This document shows positions 33,028-44,789 of a stretch of DNA of 64,000 nucleotides, piece after piece. Each line of letters opens with the position of its first letter. Position 1 is the first letter of the stretch. The notes beneath the pieces are model-generated. The model was given only the letters and a program-made list of their open reading frames with translations, did no database searches and had not been told where the DNA came from. Both the position numbers and the translations under genes were made by a program. Origin of the DNA: Xanthoparmelia taractica (Eukaryota; Ascomycota; Lecanoromycetes; Lecanorales; Parmeliaceae); assembly GCA_033085395.1 (NCBI GenBank), contig JANQBS010000128.1, positions 49,440 through 113,439 of the forward strand, given 5' to 3'.

Positions 33028-34014
33028 TCACTTCCCGTAGCCGTCAAGCTCTTTTTCCGTCCAGGTCCATAGCTTCTCGCCCAACTCCTCGCTCTGCGAG
33101 TCCTTTGACGGGGAACCAATCACTCCAGCCTTTTCGTAGAAGACGCCAGGTGATAGCCTCTCCTTGGGCGTCGTCATTACCCAGCATGGATTACGAGCAC
33201 CTTCTTCCACCGAGACAGCTTGACCCAAAGTCGCGAGATAGACGAAGATGCGGTTTAGCAGACTCCATTGGACACTCCAAAGGTTGGTGAAGATGACGCC
33301 GGGATGGACGGAGACAGTGGTTATATCTGGATAGCGTCATGACAGTTCCGACGCGTAGACGACATTAGCCAGCTTGCTTTGTCCATAGCGAACCCAGCGC
33401 CCGGCGAAAGAATAGTCTTGCGTGGTCTTGAGCTCGTCAAAACGGATACCTCCAGAGGGCGTCCATCTGAAACCAATGGAGGACTCGAAGACGATACGTG
33501 CGTCACCAGTCTGACTGGCAGTGTTCTCTAATGTCGGGAGAAGCATTTTGACCATAAGAGCATGTGCCATTTGATTGACCCCAAACTGATGTTCATAACC
33601 ATCTTTTGTCACACTAGCATCCGTTCCCATCACCCCAGCATTCAGAGAAGGGCATCGAGTCGCTGGGATTTGGAGAGAAATTGTTTGATAGCGCTTTCGA
33701 CGGAAGCCAAAGAAGTCGGGTCGCATTCGAGGAAGATGACCTTGACGGTAGGGTTGGCGGCTTTGGCGAGAGAAATAACTTCGGCGGCGCCTTTTGAATT
33801 TCGACCAGTGAAGTAGATCCCTGCCGGCTGCTTCCGTGAAAGAGCTAAGACAGCTTCCTTGCCTAGTCCAGAGGTTCCTGCATAGACGCAAGAGTCAGTG
33901 AGTTTGCGGCAACGACGGTGTCCAGGGCGGTAAATAGTCACCTCCTGTGATAAGAATGATCTTGTCTGTAAGGCTAGGGATGTCCTTGGATGGGTCAAAA
34001 GGTTCCGACTTCAT
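33028..34014 (-). pseudogene. Short-chain dehydrogenase pseudogene (two lesions)
   Basis: Exon 1 34014-33942 encodes MKSEPFDPSKDIPSLTDKII then LITGG. A 64-nt GTGACT...TGCAG intron follows, and exon 2 starts at 33877 with TSGLGKEAV. Family motifs are recognisable: TGGTSGLG cofactor loop, LNAGVMG, and YGQSKLANVVYASEL (Tyr-x3-Lys). Near 33650 one base is missing between ALL and LNAG, shifting the frame. At about 33332 an in-frame TGA stands where Arg would be expected (ELS-stop-RYPDITT). Beyond it the frame continues cleanly to 33028 (VSVHPGV, FYEKAGVIG, EKELDGYGK). It resembles retinol-dehydrogenase-like or light-dependent reductase-like fungal SDRs. An assembly error could explain one lesion but hardly both. 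Confidence 0.75.
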
Positions 34015-34239
34015 GTTGTTGGATCTCAAATGGATAGTAAGCTAATACATGAGTAAGGCGGAGGATTCGGAAGAGATTAAAGTGACTACATATGTTGATA
34101 AAAGGACCAGCAGTTTGTATAACAGTTTACATGAGTGGTGCACGTGAAACGGGTTTGGCCAAGAAGCAAGCAGCTTTAGGCTACAGCCGGTACCATACAT
34201 TCAAGTTGTGCCGAGGGCATGTTTGGCATATTGAACTAC

Positions 34240-35666
34240 AACACTGACACGATGAAACACGATATGTGGAGCGATCTGATGGACAAACCGAACATGGCCG
34301 AATCTTCCCAGCTCACTTTGCTTGCGACAACTGTCGAGCCAAAAAGGTGGAATGAACCGCCCCAACTTCAACGCTGGTTCCTTAGCATCTCAGCTTAAAT
34401 ACGATGGCCAAAAGCAAAGCTGTTTTTGGTGTAATGATTCGTCTATCCGCTGCTTGTACACCAGGTACAGCAACAAAAGGGAATGCTAGCGAAAGTACGA
34501 CGCCAACCAAAGAACTGGATCCGTCAACAAGACGCACAGCCAGAATCAGATATCGGGCGATCAACGCAGACTATCGGAAGGCAATGCCCAAGCAAGGGAG
34601 GTCTCCCAAAGCATCGCAGACCAACGGGCGGTGATCGGAGTTTCCAACATGAGAATGCTAGAGATCGGCTTGAGCCCGGACAGCATACGAGAGCTCGACG
34701 TAGAAGATGAACAGTTGCTCTTCGATGGACTTCTTCCCGATTTAGTGCCAGACTCTGGCCCACAGGGTGAAGATCCGTCTACTTTTGAGTTTAGTCACTC
34801 GAGTGCTGACGGGACTATGAATAAGAGTATGACACCTTTAGAAGCCCCTATCTGATCTCTCTACTTGAACTTAGAACCGCAAACGCTAACAAGCTGTAGG
34901 ACTCACCAACTCATCTTCGCATCAATTGCCTTGTCTAGAACTTACGTCCTCTTCTCCCTGCTTTTCTCCTCTCTTTACCTTACTCAATTCGATCGAGGGT
35001 TCTAATCCACAATGGCCAATCGATCACGAGAGATCAGAAACCTATTCGTCCAACAAATCAATTGCTCCATCTGAGCCTGAGGGCGGAGGTCCCGTCAATG
35101 CTGGCACAAGAACACCCTCTCAATGTCCTCAAGCCATGATCACTGTTCTCGAGGACTCTGAGCGCAGGTGCCATCGGGTTGAGATTCGAAACATGCATAT
35201 CATCGTCGCCCAGGTAAAGAACGCTCTGAAGCAATGCAGTCAGATACTGGACTGCAACCACTGCAGTCTTCTCTCTGATCACATGATGCTAGAAGCCGTC
35301 GTCCTCAACAAGCTAGTCTCTATCATGGAAGAGGTCTCTCACATCTACATCCGGCGGCGAACATCGCGCAGCGACTTGGACCACCGGAATACATCCTGGA
35401 ACCTCTCCATAGGGGACTATGCAATTGATTTAGAAGTCGAATGGGCAGCCGTGATGAAGGTACTCATCGTTATCAGCCTCCAACGCACCCTTGCCATGCT
35501 CGCGTGCCTGAAGCGAATCGCAAACTCTACTTTGTGTGAAACGCAGATTTCGATGCTACGGGCAACGGAGCAAAAGGCCAAGAAAGTTACGCTGATTATG
35601 CAGTCTGATGAGGTGGCAGGCTACGGACTTAATCCACTAGCTAATCTTAGGACCGATGTACAATAA
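34240..35666 (+). pseudogene. Zn2Cys6 transcription regulator, probably inactivated
   Basis: Exon pieces: from about 34240 to 34346, 34394-34826 and 34900-35666, with introns GTGGAA...CTCAG and GTATGA...TGTAG (branch GCTAAC). The DNA-binding cluster reads FACDNCRAKK, LKYDGQKQSCFWCNDSS, IRCLYTR: the third zinc cysteine is Tyr (TAC where TGC or TGT is expected). A TAG at 34487 interrupts the frame right after NKREC; the same frame then continues cleanly for 112 codons (SPDSIRELDVEDEQLL). The C-terminal part has ILDCNHCSLLSDHMMLEA, resembling the aflatoxin-regulator (AflR-type) C-terminal domain. No in-frame Met was found upstream of the cluster after the TGA near 34247, so the start is missing or lies in an unseen exon. 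Confidence 0.65.
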
Positions 35667-35686
35667 TGACTTTATAGGCCAATTGA

Positions 35687-36183
35687 TTAGATATCCGAGG
35701 TTGAGACCCTCTTCAAATCCTGATTAAACCCCTCACACGCCTTCAACCACCTCCCTGCCAACCATTCACTCATCACCCACCATAAAACCCCGCCAAACTC
35801 CTCATTCTGCACAAACGTCGTTCCCCCCTTTGTCACGACGCTCTCCTCGAATTTAAAAGTGTGCCTACCGGATAGAACTCCATGATTGGGCAGGCCTTTC
35901 CATTCGAAGCAGCTGGGCGTGTTTTGCGTGATGGCGCCGACGAAAGGCGGCCCGATCTCAACGTGGAGTTGGTTTCCCGGATTGAGGGCGGTGGGTGACG
36001 GGTAGGTGGGGGAGAGCGGAGTGACGGCTTTGAAGAGGCCGCTGCGGCAGGTGCGGAGGGTAGGGAAGTCGAGGAGCTGGGTTGGTGGGGAGTACTAATG
36101 CGGACGAAGGGTGGATGGGGTACATGTACCACGCTCCAAACCTTCGACAGTGGCGCGTCGATTTCAATGGTGGTGTTTATCAT
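35687..36183 (-). CDS. SRPBCC / polyketide-cyclase-like small protein
   Basis: Two exons: 36183-36130 (18 codons) and 36076-35687, with a 53-nt intron GTACAT...ACCCAG, giving 147 residues. The N-terminus MINTTIEIDAPLSKVWSV joined to LLDFPTL is the classic opening of START-like SRPBCC proteins. Further family features are GNQLHVEIGPPF, FEWKGLP, GRHTFKFEES, TTFVQNEEFGGVL and a long C-terminal helix (AGRWLKACEGFNQDL). The acceptor was chosen to give VWSV-LLDF; an earlier TAG acceptor would need a 35-nt intron. Such proteins bind hydrophobic ligands; a few are cyclases in polyketide pathways. It ends 20 bp from the Zn2Cys6 relic, in tail-to-tail orientation. Confidence 0.75.
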
Positions 36184-37099
36184 TGCGTTGAGAGATTGAT
36201 GTGATCATGAGTTTGGTGTAGAGGATGGATGTAGGATTTCCGGGCGTCGGTGTTCCGCGTTCGATAGTCCCATGAACAAGCCCGGTCTGAGGCCCGGCTT
36301 TGAAAACCTGGCGTTGAGAGAATAACCTTACGGACAGGATAACGCGATGCTTTCGGCGGGATCAATGGCAATGCAGAAGTAGCCCATTTGGTGGGGAGAG
36401 AGCCGTCGACCATCAAAGCTATCCCTTGGTGCAACGGGAGCCAATCAAAAAGTCGTGAGGCTCTGCCTGACTTATCGGTGTTTCAAAAAGGCAGCGAAAA
36501 TGCTTTTGGCAGCTTTTCTCACAGTTAGAGATGCCAGCGGAATCCGAAAAATCTAAGAGCACCGAACAGAAATTGATGCGAGGAGAAGTGAAGGTAGAGT
36601 ATCTCAATGTAAGTGCATCACGTTAAGTTCCAGGCCCGACATCCATGAAGGAGCTCACAGAGGTAAGGCATCCGGACTGGCAGTACGTACGTGATCGAAG
36701 GAATGTACTGTGTACCTGCTAAATTTAGCACAGAGCGCTGCACATCACATGATAGCTATGCGGGCCCCACGGTCTAACCCAAGCGCAAAAAGACTTGAGA
36801 ACACAAGACCCTGAGCCTGAACGGTCGCCCAGACAGAGGAACACGCGCGCGCAAAGGCTCGGGGGTCTAGCGCACGGTAGCACTGAGATTGTTGCTAGAC
36901 GACGTCCAATTGTCTCCTGGTGGAGGGAAGTAATTTGAGAATTCAACGAGTGGAAGGCATAGGTTTTTCCCATCAAGCGTAGTCGATACCCAAGATGCAT
37001 GGCGAGTAGCTCAGATTAACCAGTCTCAACCAGTCTCAATGACACACGTATCTTCGCGAGCAGAGTGTGTCTCAGGGAATTACGCTTCCTTTGACGAAG
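36184..37099. other. Intergenic region
   Basis: No gene seen. Frames are short with no family resemblance. A duplicated CCAGTCTCAA occurs near 37020-37038. Confidence 0.5.
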
Positions 37100-38398
37100 T
37101 CACCTATAGCGCAGCATCCATGACGGCGAGGTCTGTTTGTGAAACTCTCTCTGAAATTGCAAACGGTCTTTGCCAATGTCCTTATGACCCCAACTGTCCT
37201 CCACTTGTAGTCTCCGCAGATTTGGGTATGAGAAGCTGGGTCGATAGAGATCGGACAAGAATTGTTCCTCATGCGGACGTGTCAGACTGTTGCCCGCAAT
37301 GGTTGCTGTCTCAATGGAAGCAGGAAGGATATCCACCGCTCTGGACATCTTGCCCCGTTGGAAGAGCATGTCCGTGTCTACCTTGACATGTTTGAGCGCT
37401 GTGAAACCCCGTAAAGTGCCAATGAATCGACCCTGCCCAGATCCAGTAGACAGAACGAGCTCCTCCAGTGTACCTCTTGCATTTTTTAGCAAATCACTGA
37501 TACGATGCAGTCCCCATCCAGCACGATGCGCAATGTACTTGAAGCTCCGCAATGCTTTGATACTATTGCAAAGCTTCTCGAGCCCTTCCACACTCATCCC
37601 GCAGGTCTCCAAAAAGATGTGCTCGATAGTCGGGCTCGCGCCGGGATAATCAAGCCAACCGTCCCGATAGCAGTCTCGGTACATCCCGACCAGGTTGCGG
37701 CCATGCATGGACTGTATACCCGGTAGTGAGGCGAGCAGAGGGAACATCTCTAGATCGCAGACGCCATTTTCAGAAGTGTCCTTCTCCAATACGTATACAG
37801 CCTTGAGCTTTGACAAGGCTCTGTCACCAAGGGCGTCGGGGGGTTGTTGCTTGATCGATCTTATCATCTCTTTCACTTGCTCCAACTTGGTATGGTCCAA
37901 GCGGATGGTGAGCCTTCGAATGTTTGGAAGGCAGGCGAGCATAAGGGCGAACAGATAGTCTTCGTCGCCCTTGTTGATCTGTTCAAGCCATCGGTCCACC
38001 TCGTGGGCGGGTATGAGTCTGGTCCGGCGGAGAATGTCTCTCAAGTCAGCCTCCTCTACAAGGCTTCTCTTACTAAAAACTTCTTCCACCAAGGCTGTCC
38101 TTTCCCTGTTCCGAGGTCCTTCAAAGTTCCTCCAGCTCCTATGGCCTCGAAGTTCTACCGACTGGGGATAGAGTGCGATCCAGGGTCGAGCGCACATCTC
38201 GTACAGCATATTCGCGGCGGCGACATGATTGACAGATACCTTGGTGTACTGCGCTCTAAGCTGCCTGTGTTCCAACACAAAAGGCGCTGCGATTTCCCTG
38301 ACGCGATGACTTGTTCGACCGTAATTCTCAAGATCTGCTGGTTGGACTCGCTGTGAAATCTGATGGATGATTTCGGTTGGCAAAGCGTTGAATGACAT
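37100..38398 (-). CDS. F-box protein, single exon
   Basis: Probable SCF adaptor. One uninterrupted exon of 432 residues from the ATG at 38398. The frame extends 56 codons upstream, but that part looks like leader (CA/CT-rich), and the conserved F-box starts right at this Met: MSFNALPTEIIHQISQRV followed by DLENYGRTSHRVREI. The rest resembles the leucine-rich, repeat-like region of fungal F-box proteins (LPNIRRLTIRLDH, IEHIFLETCGMSVEGLEKLC, FTALKHVKVDTD), suited to substrate binding. Substrate unknown. It is divergent from the HAD phosphatase, with 347 bp between starts. Confidence 0.85.
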   Translation of the reverse strand: MSFNALPTEIIHQISQRVQPADLENYGRTSHRVREIAAPFVLEHRQLRAQYTKVSVNHVAAANMLYEMCARPWIALYPQSVELRGHRSWRNFEGPRNRERTALVEEVFSKRSLVEEADLRDILRRTRLIPAHEVDRWLEQINKGDEDYLFALMLACLPNIRRLTIRLDHTKLEQVKEMIRSIKQQPPDALGDRALSKLKAVYVLEKDTSENGVCDLEMFPLLASLPGIQSMHGRNLVGMYRDCYRDGWLDYPGASPTIEHIFLETCGMSVEGLEKLCNSIKALRSFKYIAHRAGWGLHRISDLLKNARGTLEELVLSTGSGQGRFIGTLRGFTALKHVKVDTDMLFQRGKMSRAVDILPASIETATIAGNSLTRPHEEQFLSDLYRPSFSYPNLRRLQVEDSWGHKDIGKDRLQFQREFHKQTSPSWMLRYR

Positions 38399-38745
38399 GA
38401 TTAAATTGAGAGAGTGTGAGTGTGAAGATGCTTGACGATATCCAGATGAGGAGAAGGAAAGAATTTTTGAAACGATGACTCGTAGAAAGTCTGTGAAGTA
38501 ATGCGGAGAGAGCGGGGAGCATAAACAGTGCCTTGGCGTGAGCTTGGCGCGAGCTGATTGCCCCACTTTACCTTTAGAGACGGTACGGTAAGGTACCTGT
38601 CCTATCGCGCTGGGTTGGCGCCGAAGTTAAGATGAAAACTCCGACACAGTAATTTCTCAATTTCCCTTCACCGTCCATCAATCCCGCAACAATCCATTGA
38701 GGACAGCAATATCGTGACTGTTGGTAGATAGAAAACAATCGCACG
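38399..38745. promoter_or_regulatory. Divergent promoter, F-box and HAD genes
   Basis: 347 bp between opposed start codons. It contains GTACGGTAAGGTACC near 38581-38596 and pyrimidine/purine-biased flanks, but no motif that I can name safely. Confidence 0.45.
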
Positions 38746-39816
38746 ATGCCTTTCCCTCAGACATTGGAAGCAAAACCCAAGTGCATCTTCTTTACAGACT
38801 TCGATGGTGCAGTCCATGCACTCAGGAACGAGCAATTGGCAATCGCTGACCAACGAGCAGGCACCATCACCCTCTCTGATAGCAATGACTGGATGGTAGA
38901 TGCCGTTCTAGTCTCCTTCCAGCCCATTCCGCTCATATGACCTTCAGACGGATAATCTTGGCTTTGGTGGGGACCTTCGCCGGCAGGGCAATAAGGATGT
39001 TCTGGAAGGAAAAGACACCTTTCGGTAAGGCAACACAACCCTGAAAAGGAGTGGGAATCTGTTGGTCTGATTAGCGCTGCAGGGATTCCTTCAGAGCCAT
39101 GATGGACAGCGTCAAAACCCCCTTTCCAGATTGCATCAAAGCACTTTGCGACAACATCAAGCTCGACCCATATTTCAACGATTTCTACAAGTGGTCGAGA
39201 GAGAACGGTGTCCCAGTCATTGTCCTCTCTTCGGGCATGACACCAATCATTCGGGCTCTCCTGGTTCATTTGATCGGTCCAGAAGGCAATGACATTGAGA
39301 TTGTGAGCAACGAGGTCGCGGATCGGCCCCCAAAGAATATGAACGAGGAAGGTGGCTGGCAAATCAAGTTTCATGATGAAAGTGGCTTCGGACACGACAA
39401 GTCTCTGACCATCCGACCCTACGCCAAGTATTTCGAGGAACATCCCGACGAGCCGCGGCCGACCATGTTCTATGCCGGAGATGGCGTTTCAGATCTGTCC
39501 GCAGCAAGGGAGACCGATCTGCTATTTGCCAAAAAGGGGCACGGTAAGCCGACGGCCCAATCAGTGGCTGTTGCAGGATTCAACTGACATCCCCTCAGAC
39601 CTCATCACATATTGCGAGCGCGAAGGTGTTCCCTTCACCGTCTTCGAGGACTGGCAATCAATCCTCGCAACGGTCAAGGCCATATTGTAAGCTCTATCCC
39701 ACCCCGTCCGTGACCTCGAAAAGACGGTTGCTTACCGCCAAAACAACAGCGAAGGGAAAACCAGCGTCGAACAGCTGGCAGCCGAAAGCGCAGAAAAGGC
39801 CAAGCAGAAGAGTTAA
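38746..39816 (+). CDS. HAD-superfamily phosphatase (YNL010W-like)
   Basis: Haloacid-dehalogenase-type phosphohydrolase of the small subfamily that includes yeast Ynl010w; substrate uncertain. Six exons: 38746-38806, 38861-38895, 38948-39024, 39083-39543, 39599-39686 and 39750-39816, giving 262 residues with every junction in phase. Catalytic motifs: I, FFTDFDGT (nucleophile Asp and second Asp), split by the first intron; II, VIVLSSGMT; IV, YAGDGVSDLSAAR. The tail is Ala/Lys-rich (AAESAEKAKQKS). Intron donors are GTGCAG, GTAGAT, GTAAGG, GTAAGC and GTAAGC. The 35-nt second exon is short. Confidence 0.9.
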
Positions 39817-40457
39817 ATTGGGAACGACGAGCCCCTGTAATCCATTGCAACCGCGAGCATCCGAGCTCGTGCATTCTGGAAAGAAACCGCTTTTGAAACC
39901 CATTGCTTCTGGATAAGTATTTGGTCACTTTACCACCGAGCTCCATAGATGTATAGAGCCACATGGATTTAGAATGGAACTTTTAGACATTTGGCGCGAC
40001 AACTCTTGTAGTGATGAATGAACGTGGAAGGTACCCTTTCTTGATTGCAATTGTCTGAAACCACCTGCCCCCAAAGCCGCTACTTTTACGTGGACAGGTA
40101 CGGCATCGCACCCTTTGAAATAAAGCCCATGACTCTACTCGATCCAGAAGTCATGGATGATCTAAACTTTTATCTCACAACCATGTTACTTGTGTGTTCT
40201 CCCTCACCATCGCCATAGAAGGGTACGCGTCCACTCTATCCCGAGGAGTACGGTCTTGGAAAACAGGGTAGCGGGAGATTGACTGCCTCGCCCCGGAGCA
40301 CTGCTCAAGAGATGTCCTTTTTCCGTAAGGATTTTTCATTTTTCACCACAGTGGCCTCGTCGATGCTCCTCCTCCTCCGTAGCACGCCCTCGCATCATCA
40401 CACCAACCCCCCCCCCCCCCCCCCGGCCCCCTCGTCCACCATGACATAAACTTCACA
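39817..40457. other. Intergenic region with poly-C run
   Basis: Holds the 3' ends of two convergent genes. A run of about 16 C at 40408-40424 is followed by C-rich sequence. No gene seen. Confidence 0.55.
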
Positions 40458-42007
40458 TCAGATTGCCGCGAGAACCGCCACCACCACCACCACCGCCACC
40501 ACCCCAAAACCCACCTTCCGCGAACCCCCCCCGCCAACCGCACCCGACACCCCCCCGACCGTATCCCCCGGCCTCCTCTCTGCCGCCGCAACAAGCGTCT
40601 CCCCAACCCTACTAAAAGCAAAACAACCGGTCGGCAACCCCGCCCCCACCTTTCCCCCCTGGAAAAACGGCTGCGTATCCGCCGGCTTCACGAGCGCAAG
40701 ATTCAGCGCCTCCTGGAACACCTCCAGCGCATCCACGCTCACGCTCGGCAACACCAGCGTCAGATTTTCGTACACTTGATCGGCGGGGAGGGATGGGGGG
40801 GCCGGGTCGCAGGAGGCGGTGACGTTGTGGACTTGGGTGATTGTGGCGGTGAGGGTCGGGGTGTCGAGGGTGACGGATACTTGGATTGTGACGGGAAGGG
40901 CGCCGATGGAGGCGACGAAGGTGAGGGTGGGGCGGAAGGAGAGGGAGAGGGTTAGGTTTAGGTTTTTTGTGGGGGAGGTGAGGGGGGAGGGGGTGAGGGT
41001 TGAGGAGTTGCTGGTTTGGTTGGTTGGTTGGTTAGATTTGGTTGGATTGGATTGTTTTGATGGGATTCCGCGAGAGAGAGAGAGAAAGGAGAGGCTTACA
41101 ATCCGATTGATATGGATTCGTTGAGAGCTTCTAATGGGAGAAGCAGCTCTGAGCCAGATGGAACCTATGCCAAGGTAATGTCAGTCAAGGCCTTCGACGC
41201 GTGTATAGCCAGCCCACTTACCTTGAAATCGAAGCCGTATGTAAAGTTGACATCGTTGGTTGTGTTTACCCATCCGTAAATTTCCGGACTGAGAGTAGCC
41301 GTGATGCTTAAATCACCAAGCTACAGAATGAGCCAAGAACGTGTATGTCACAGCTAAATGCGAGCACATACGCTTTTCGTAAAAGTTTTCGATGGCAACG
41401 GCACAGCGAATTCATTCGTTTGGTTAGACGCATTCAGGATGACGTTGAAATCAAAATGAGCGCTTAATTCGTCAAACGTGGCACCCACCCAAAGGCCCGT
41501 GAAGTCAAAGTCGGGGTGCAATTCGAGGACATCGGCCGGGGTCGGGATTTGGCTGCCCGGGAATGGGTCGTCTGGGATCTTGCCACCTCCGGAGAGACTG
41601 ACGTTGCCAAAGACGTTGCATTTGGTGCATTCGAGGCTGAGGTCTTGGTTTCTATAAAGTATCGTAAGTGTCTTTACCATGAACGTGAAACCGAAGTGAT
41701 GGCCTTACATGGGTACACTTCCATCGTATATCACAGGAGGATAAATTCTACCATCAAGGATAATGTCTAGAGCCTCATTGATCTCAATCGGCGTGGGAGG
41801 CGCGGTAGAGGACGGAAGCAGTTGAGCAAAGTAGGAAGAGATCTCGTCGGCCAGTACTCCACCCAGCGACGTGACAGCATGGAAGTGACCCGGCGATGTT
41901 GTTGTTGCAGTAGTGGTTGTTGTTGAAGCGGATGCTGCAGCTGTCTGTCCTGCTGTACAAGCCGCAAGCACTGCTAGGAGTGTAAAAATGACGGATTGAA
42001 TGTACAT
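40458..42007 (-). CDS. Secreted, probably GPI-anchored glycoprotein
   Basis: Five exons: 42007-41709, 41651-41372, 41320-41222, 41164-41100 and 41010-40458, giving 431 residues. The N-terminus is a signal peptide (MYIQSVIFTLLAVLAACTAG). A Thr-rich stretch follows (STTTTTATTT), then a Cys pair (LECTKC) and a beta-rich domain with many N-glycosylation sequons (NVS, NAS, NQT, NTT, NFT, NES, NSS, NLT, NVT). The C-terminus is a small-residue stretch (GGVSGAVGGGGS) followed by a hydrophobic tail (VGFGVVAVVVVVAVLAAI), as in GPI-anchored proteins. It may belong to the fungal DUF7223-like extracellular proteins; I am not sure. Location: cell wall or plasma membrane surface. Confidence 0.78.
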
Positions 42008-43922
42008 ATTTGAGTAAATATTCCCCCTTGCTTAGCTTCAAGAACAAAGACAGCTTGTGCCGACCGAGGCCGAGGACGACACATAATCGAAAACAGTGGC
42101 TGCTCACCCTTTATCGGTTTTTTTAACAAGGGAGACCCCCACCGTTTACTGGGAAGACTCGGGTTACATATTGGCTTGACCCTCATGTGGACATCTCGAG
42201 GCATAGTCCGTTCAGCTCCTCCTCAAAGGTGTGGGGTGAGGTTCTGAAGAGCCCAGGAATATCCATGTCAACCGCTCAGATGCGTTTTTCTCATACCTAT
42301 CGTGGCTTGTAGATCGAAGGGTTATCAAAACGTCTACCAATCGATAACGTGGAGAAGAAGCCTGTCGGCACGAATGCCGAGCTAACCATCAGCGAGAAGA
42401 GGGAGGCTTTTCATATGCGCTGCAAACTGTCCTGCAGCTGATCTGGAGTCTTTGAAAGTAACCCAAAGGGGGTTTGATTGGCGTAGTACTGTACAGAGCA
42501 ACTCTTCACGAGCATTTAATGCATGGCTAAAGAATGTGCGACTCGAACGGAAGGCATTCTCCGACAGGATATTCGCTTAGACTAGACGCCATGAAGTAGC
42601 GAGAGACAAATACGCAATATGGCTGTCCGACTTGGGAATATAACTATTGTCAGGATGGGTATCCCTAGCCGGCCTGCTAGGCTGTGATAGGAGAAAGACT
42701 AGAACGTAGCCGGTAGCCCCGTTACAGTATCCGTTGTAGGAAGATTACTGCTGATCCATACCTGAAGTACATATAGTACATATGCAAGGACGGATTGCTA
42801 ACTTGTATCGACAGCGATATATTCGGGGTCCGTGTAAAGCGATGGGGAGAGTGCGAAACATCGTCCCATTGTGGGTGGCACTAATAAGGCTTTTCTGGAA
42901 TGAAAGCTCATTGGTGAGCTAAGTAAGAGGCTTACTGGTATACGACGAGTGTAAAACATGTCCAAACTTTAGTGGTTCACTGTAGAGGTGTCGTACGGAA
43001 CACGTTCTGCGTCCGGGTATTCTTTTGGGAAAAGGTTATTCTCCCAACACAAGCGAGGTATTGTGCAAGCTTATAGGCTATTATCAACCAATTCCAGGGG
43101 TGCGACGCATACCCCTTGATGTTTAGCAGAGATGCTTGTATTTTAAGGTAGTGTTGCAGAAAGTGAAACGATAACATGATGCCCAGGTGAATAGCTGAGG
43201 CCTTTTCCTTTATTCTCGCGTTCCTTACTTTCGAAGGAAGCAGTAACAGGCTCTTGATTGGCCAGACACCCCACTCAACTATGCAAGACCCCTTTTCCTT
43301 TTTGGAGGCATGTCAGATTTTCGAGCCGTATATTCAGAGTGCTTCGGCACGTTTTATTGGATTGATTGGACAGTGCGGCCCCTATTGCATAAGTGAGTGT
43401 GCAGAGAGTGGATGCAAATCGACGATGCGTTAGATTAGATAAAAGATGCATACACGTGTCCCACGCTTTTGCTCGGACTCCAGCGTATTTTGGAACCCAA
43501 CATTCTCGAGGGCTACGTGGCATAGCAGTGCGGGACTACGCAATCCTAGGATGTTCCAGTTGTCGGGCGTGTGATTGGATGGATATGCAATGTCAAATAA
43601 AAGAGATTAAGCCTAAGATCTATGCTTCGTAGGCCGATAGAATGCCATTTCCTTCTTTCAGCAATAGTGGGCAGCATTAATATCATGATGTGTGGGGGGA
43701 AGTACAGGCGGACAGGGCGTCCTTGTAACTGGTAGCGGACCCGTCACAATGGTAGCGAGACTATCGATTGGGAGAGGTACGAATACGGAGTACCGGGGTC
43801 AGCCTTCCGAAATCTTGGCAAGCACTGGAACTAGCGCACCTCAAGCTCGACTCCTTCTCCACCATCTTACCTTACCATCGTCGTCTCTCACCATCCCCAA
43901 CGAATACCACAACCGACCAACC
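42008..43922. other. Intergenic region
   Basis: No gene supported across 1.9 kb. Composition is even, frames are short, and no tRNA or repeat was seen. The last 120 bp before 43923 are pyrimidine-rich, fitting the uS12m promoter. Confidence 0.55.
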
Positions 43923-44641
43923 ATGCCCCCCCACTCCCTCCTCCGCCTTCCCCTCCGCCTCCGCCTCCTCACCCCACCCCACATCCGCCCCCTCTCCCTC
44001 ACAACCACCCCCCCGCTCTCAGCAACCCTAATGCAAGTCCTCAAAAAACCCCGCCAGCCGCAACGAGCCCGGCATCCCGTCTCCCCAGCTTTGGTAAACA
44101 GACCGCACATGAAAGGCGTCTGTTTGCGCGTCGTCAACAATTTCAAGCCGAAGAAGCCGAATTCGGCCGAGCGGAAGGTGGCGAGGGTGAGGTTGAGTAG
44201 CGGGAGGGCGGTTACGTGTTACATTCCCGGGGAAGGTGCGTCAGTGCGTTGGTGCGTTTTGCTGATGGTTGTTGATGTTTGTTGCTGTTGCTGTTATTTT
44301 AGTGAAGTAAAGTGAAGGGGGGTGGTGTGGTGTGCGAGGTGGGAATTTGGGAACGTGGAGGGTTTAGAGGGAGGGATCGAGATGGCTGATTGAGTTGTGA
44401 TATAGGCCATAATGTGCAACAACATAGTGTTGTGCTGGTGAGAGGGGGGAGGAGTCAGGATTGCCCTGGTGTGAGGTACCATCTTGTGAGGGGAGCACTG
44501 GATTTGGTGAGTTCGATTTTGAAAGGCTCATGTGGCTGGTCAATGTTGATAGGCTAATGTCATGGACAGGGTGGCGTGGGGAATCGCATTACCTCGCGGT
44601 CAAAGTATGGGACTAAGAAGCCGAAAAAGGCAGCGGCTTAA
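43923..44641 (+). CDS. mrps12: Mitochondrial ribosomal protein uS12m
   Basis: Decoding-site protein of the mitochondrial small subunit. Three exons: 43923-44235, 44406-44506 and 44570-44641, giving 161 residues. The N-terminal 35 residues are Arg/Leu/Pro-rich (LLRLPLRLRLL), a mitochondrial presequence. Then come MQVLKKPRQPQR, NRPHMKGVCLRV, KPKKPNSAERKVARVRLSSG, the conserved HNVQQHSVVLVRGGR and DCPGVRYHLVRGALDL, and a basic C-terminus. The first intron (170 nt, GTGCGT donor) is longer than others in the window; the second has GTGAGT. Family match is strong throughout. Confidence 0.95.
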
Positions 44642-44789
44642 GATTTGCGACCTCCAAATTATAGTGTACGATACCACATTAAGAGCCAAGTATACTGAGC
44701 GTGCTCAGAAACAATTCCTGAATTGCATGCGACGCTCCAATCTATGACCAATGGTATCTCCTGGAATTCCCAAAATTTGAAGATTAAAG

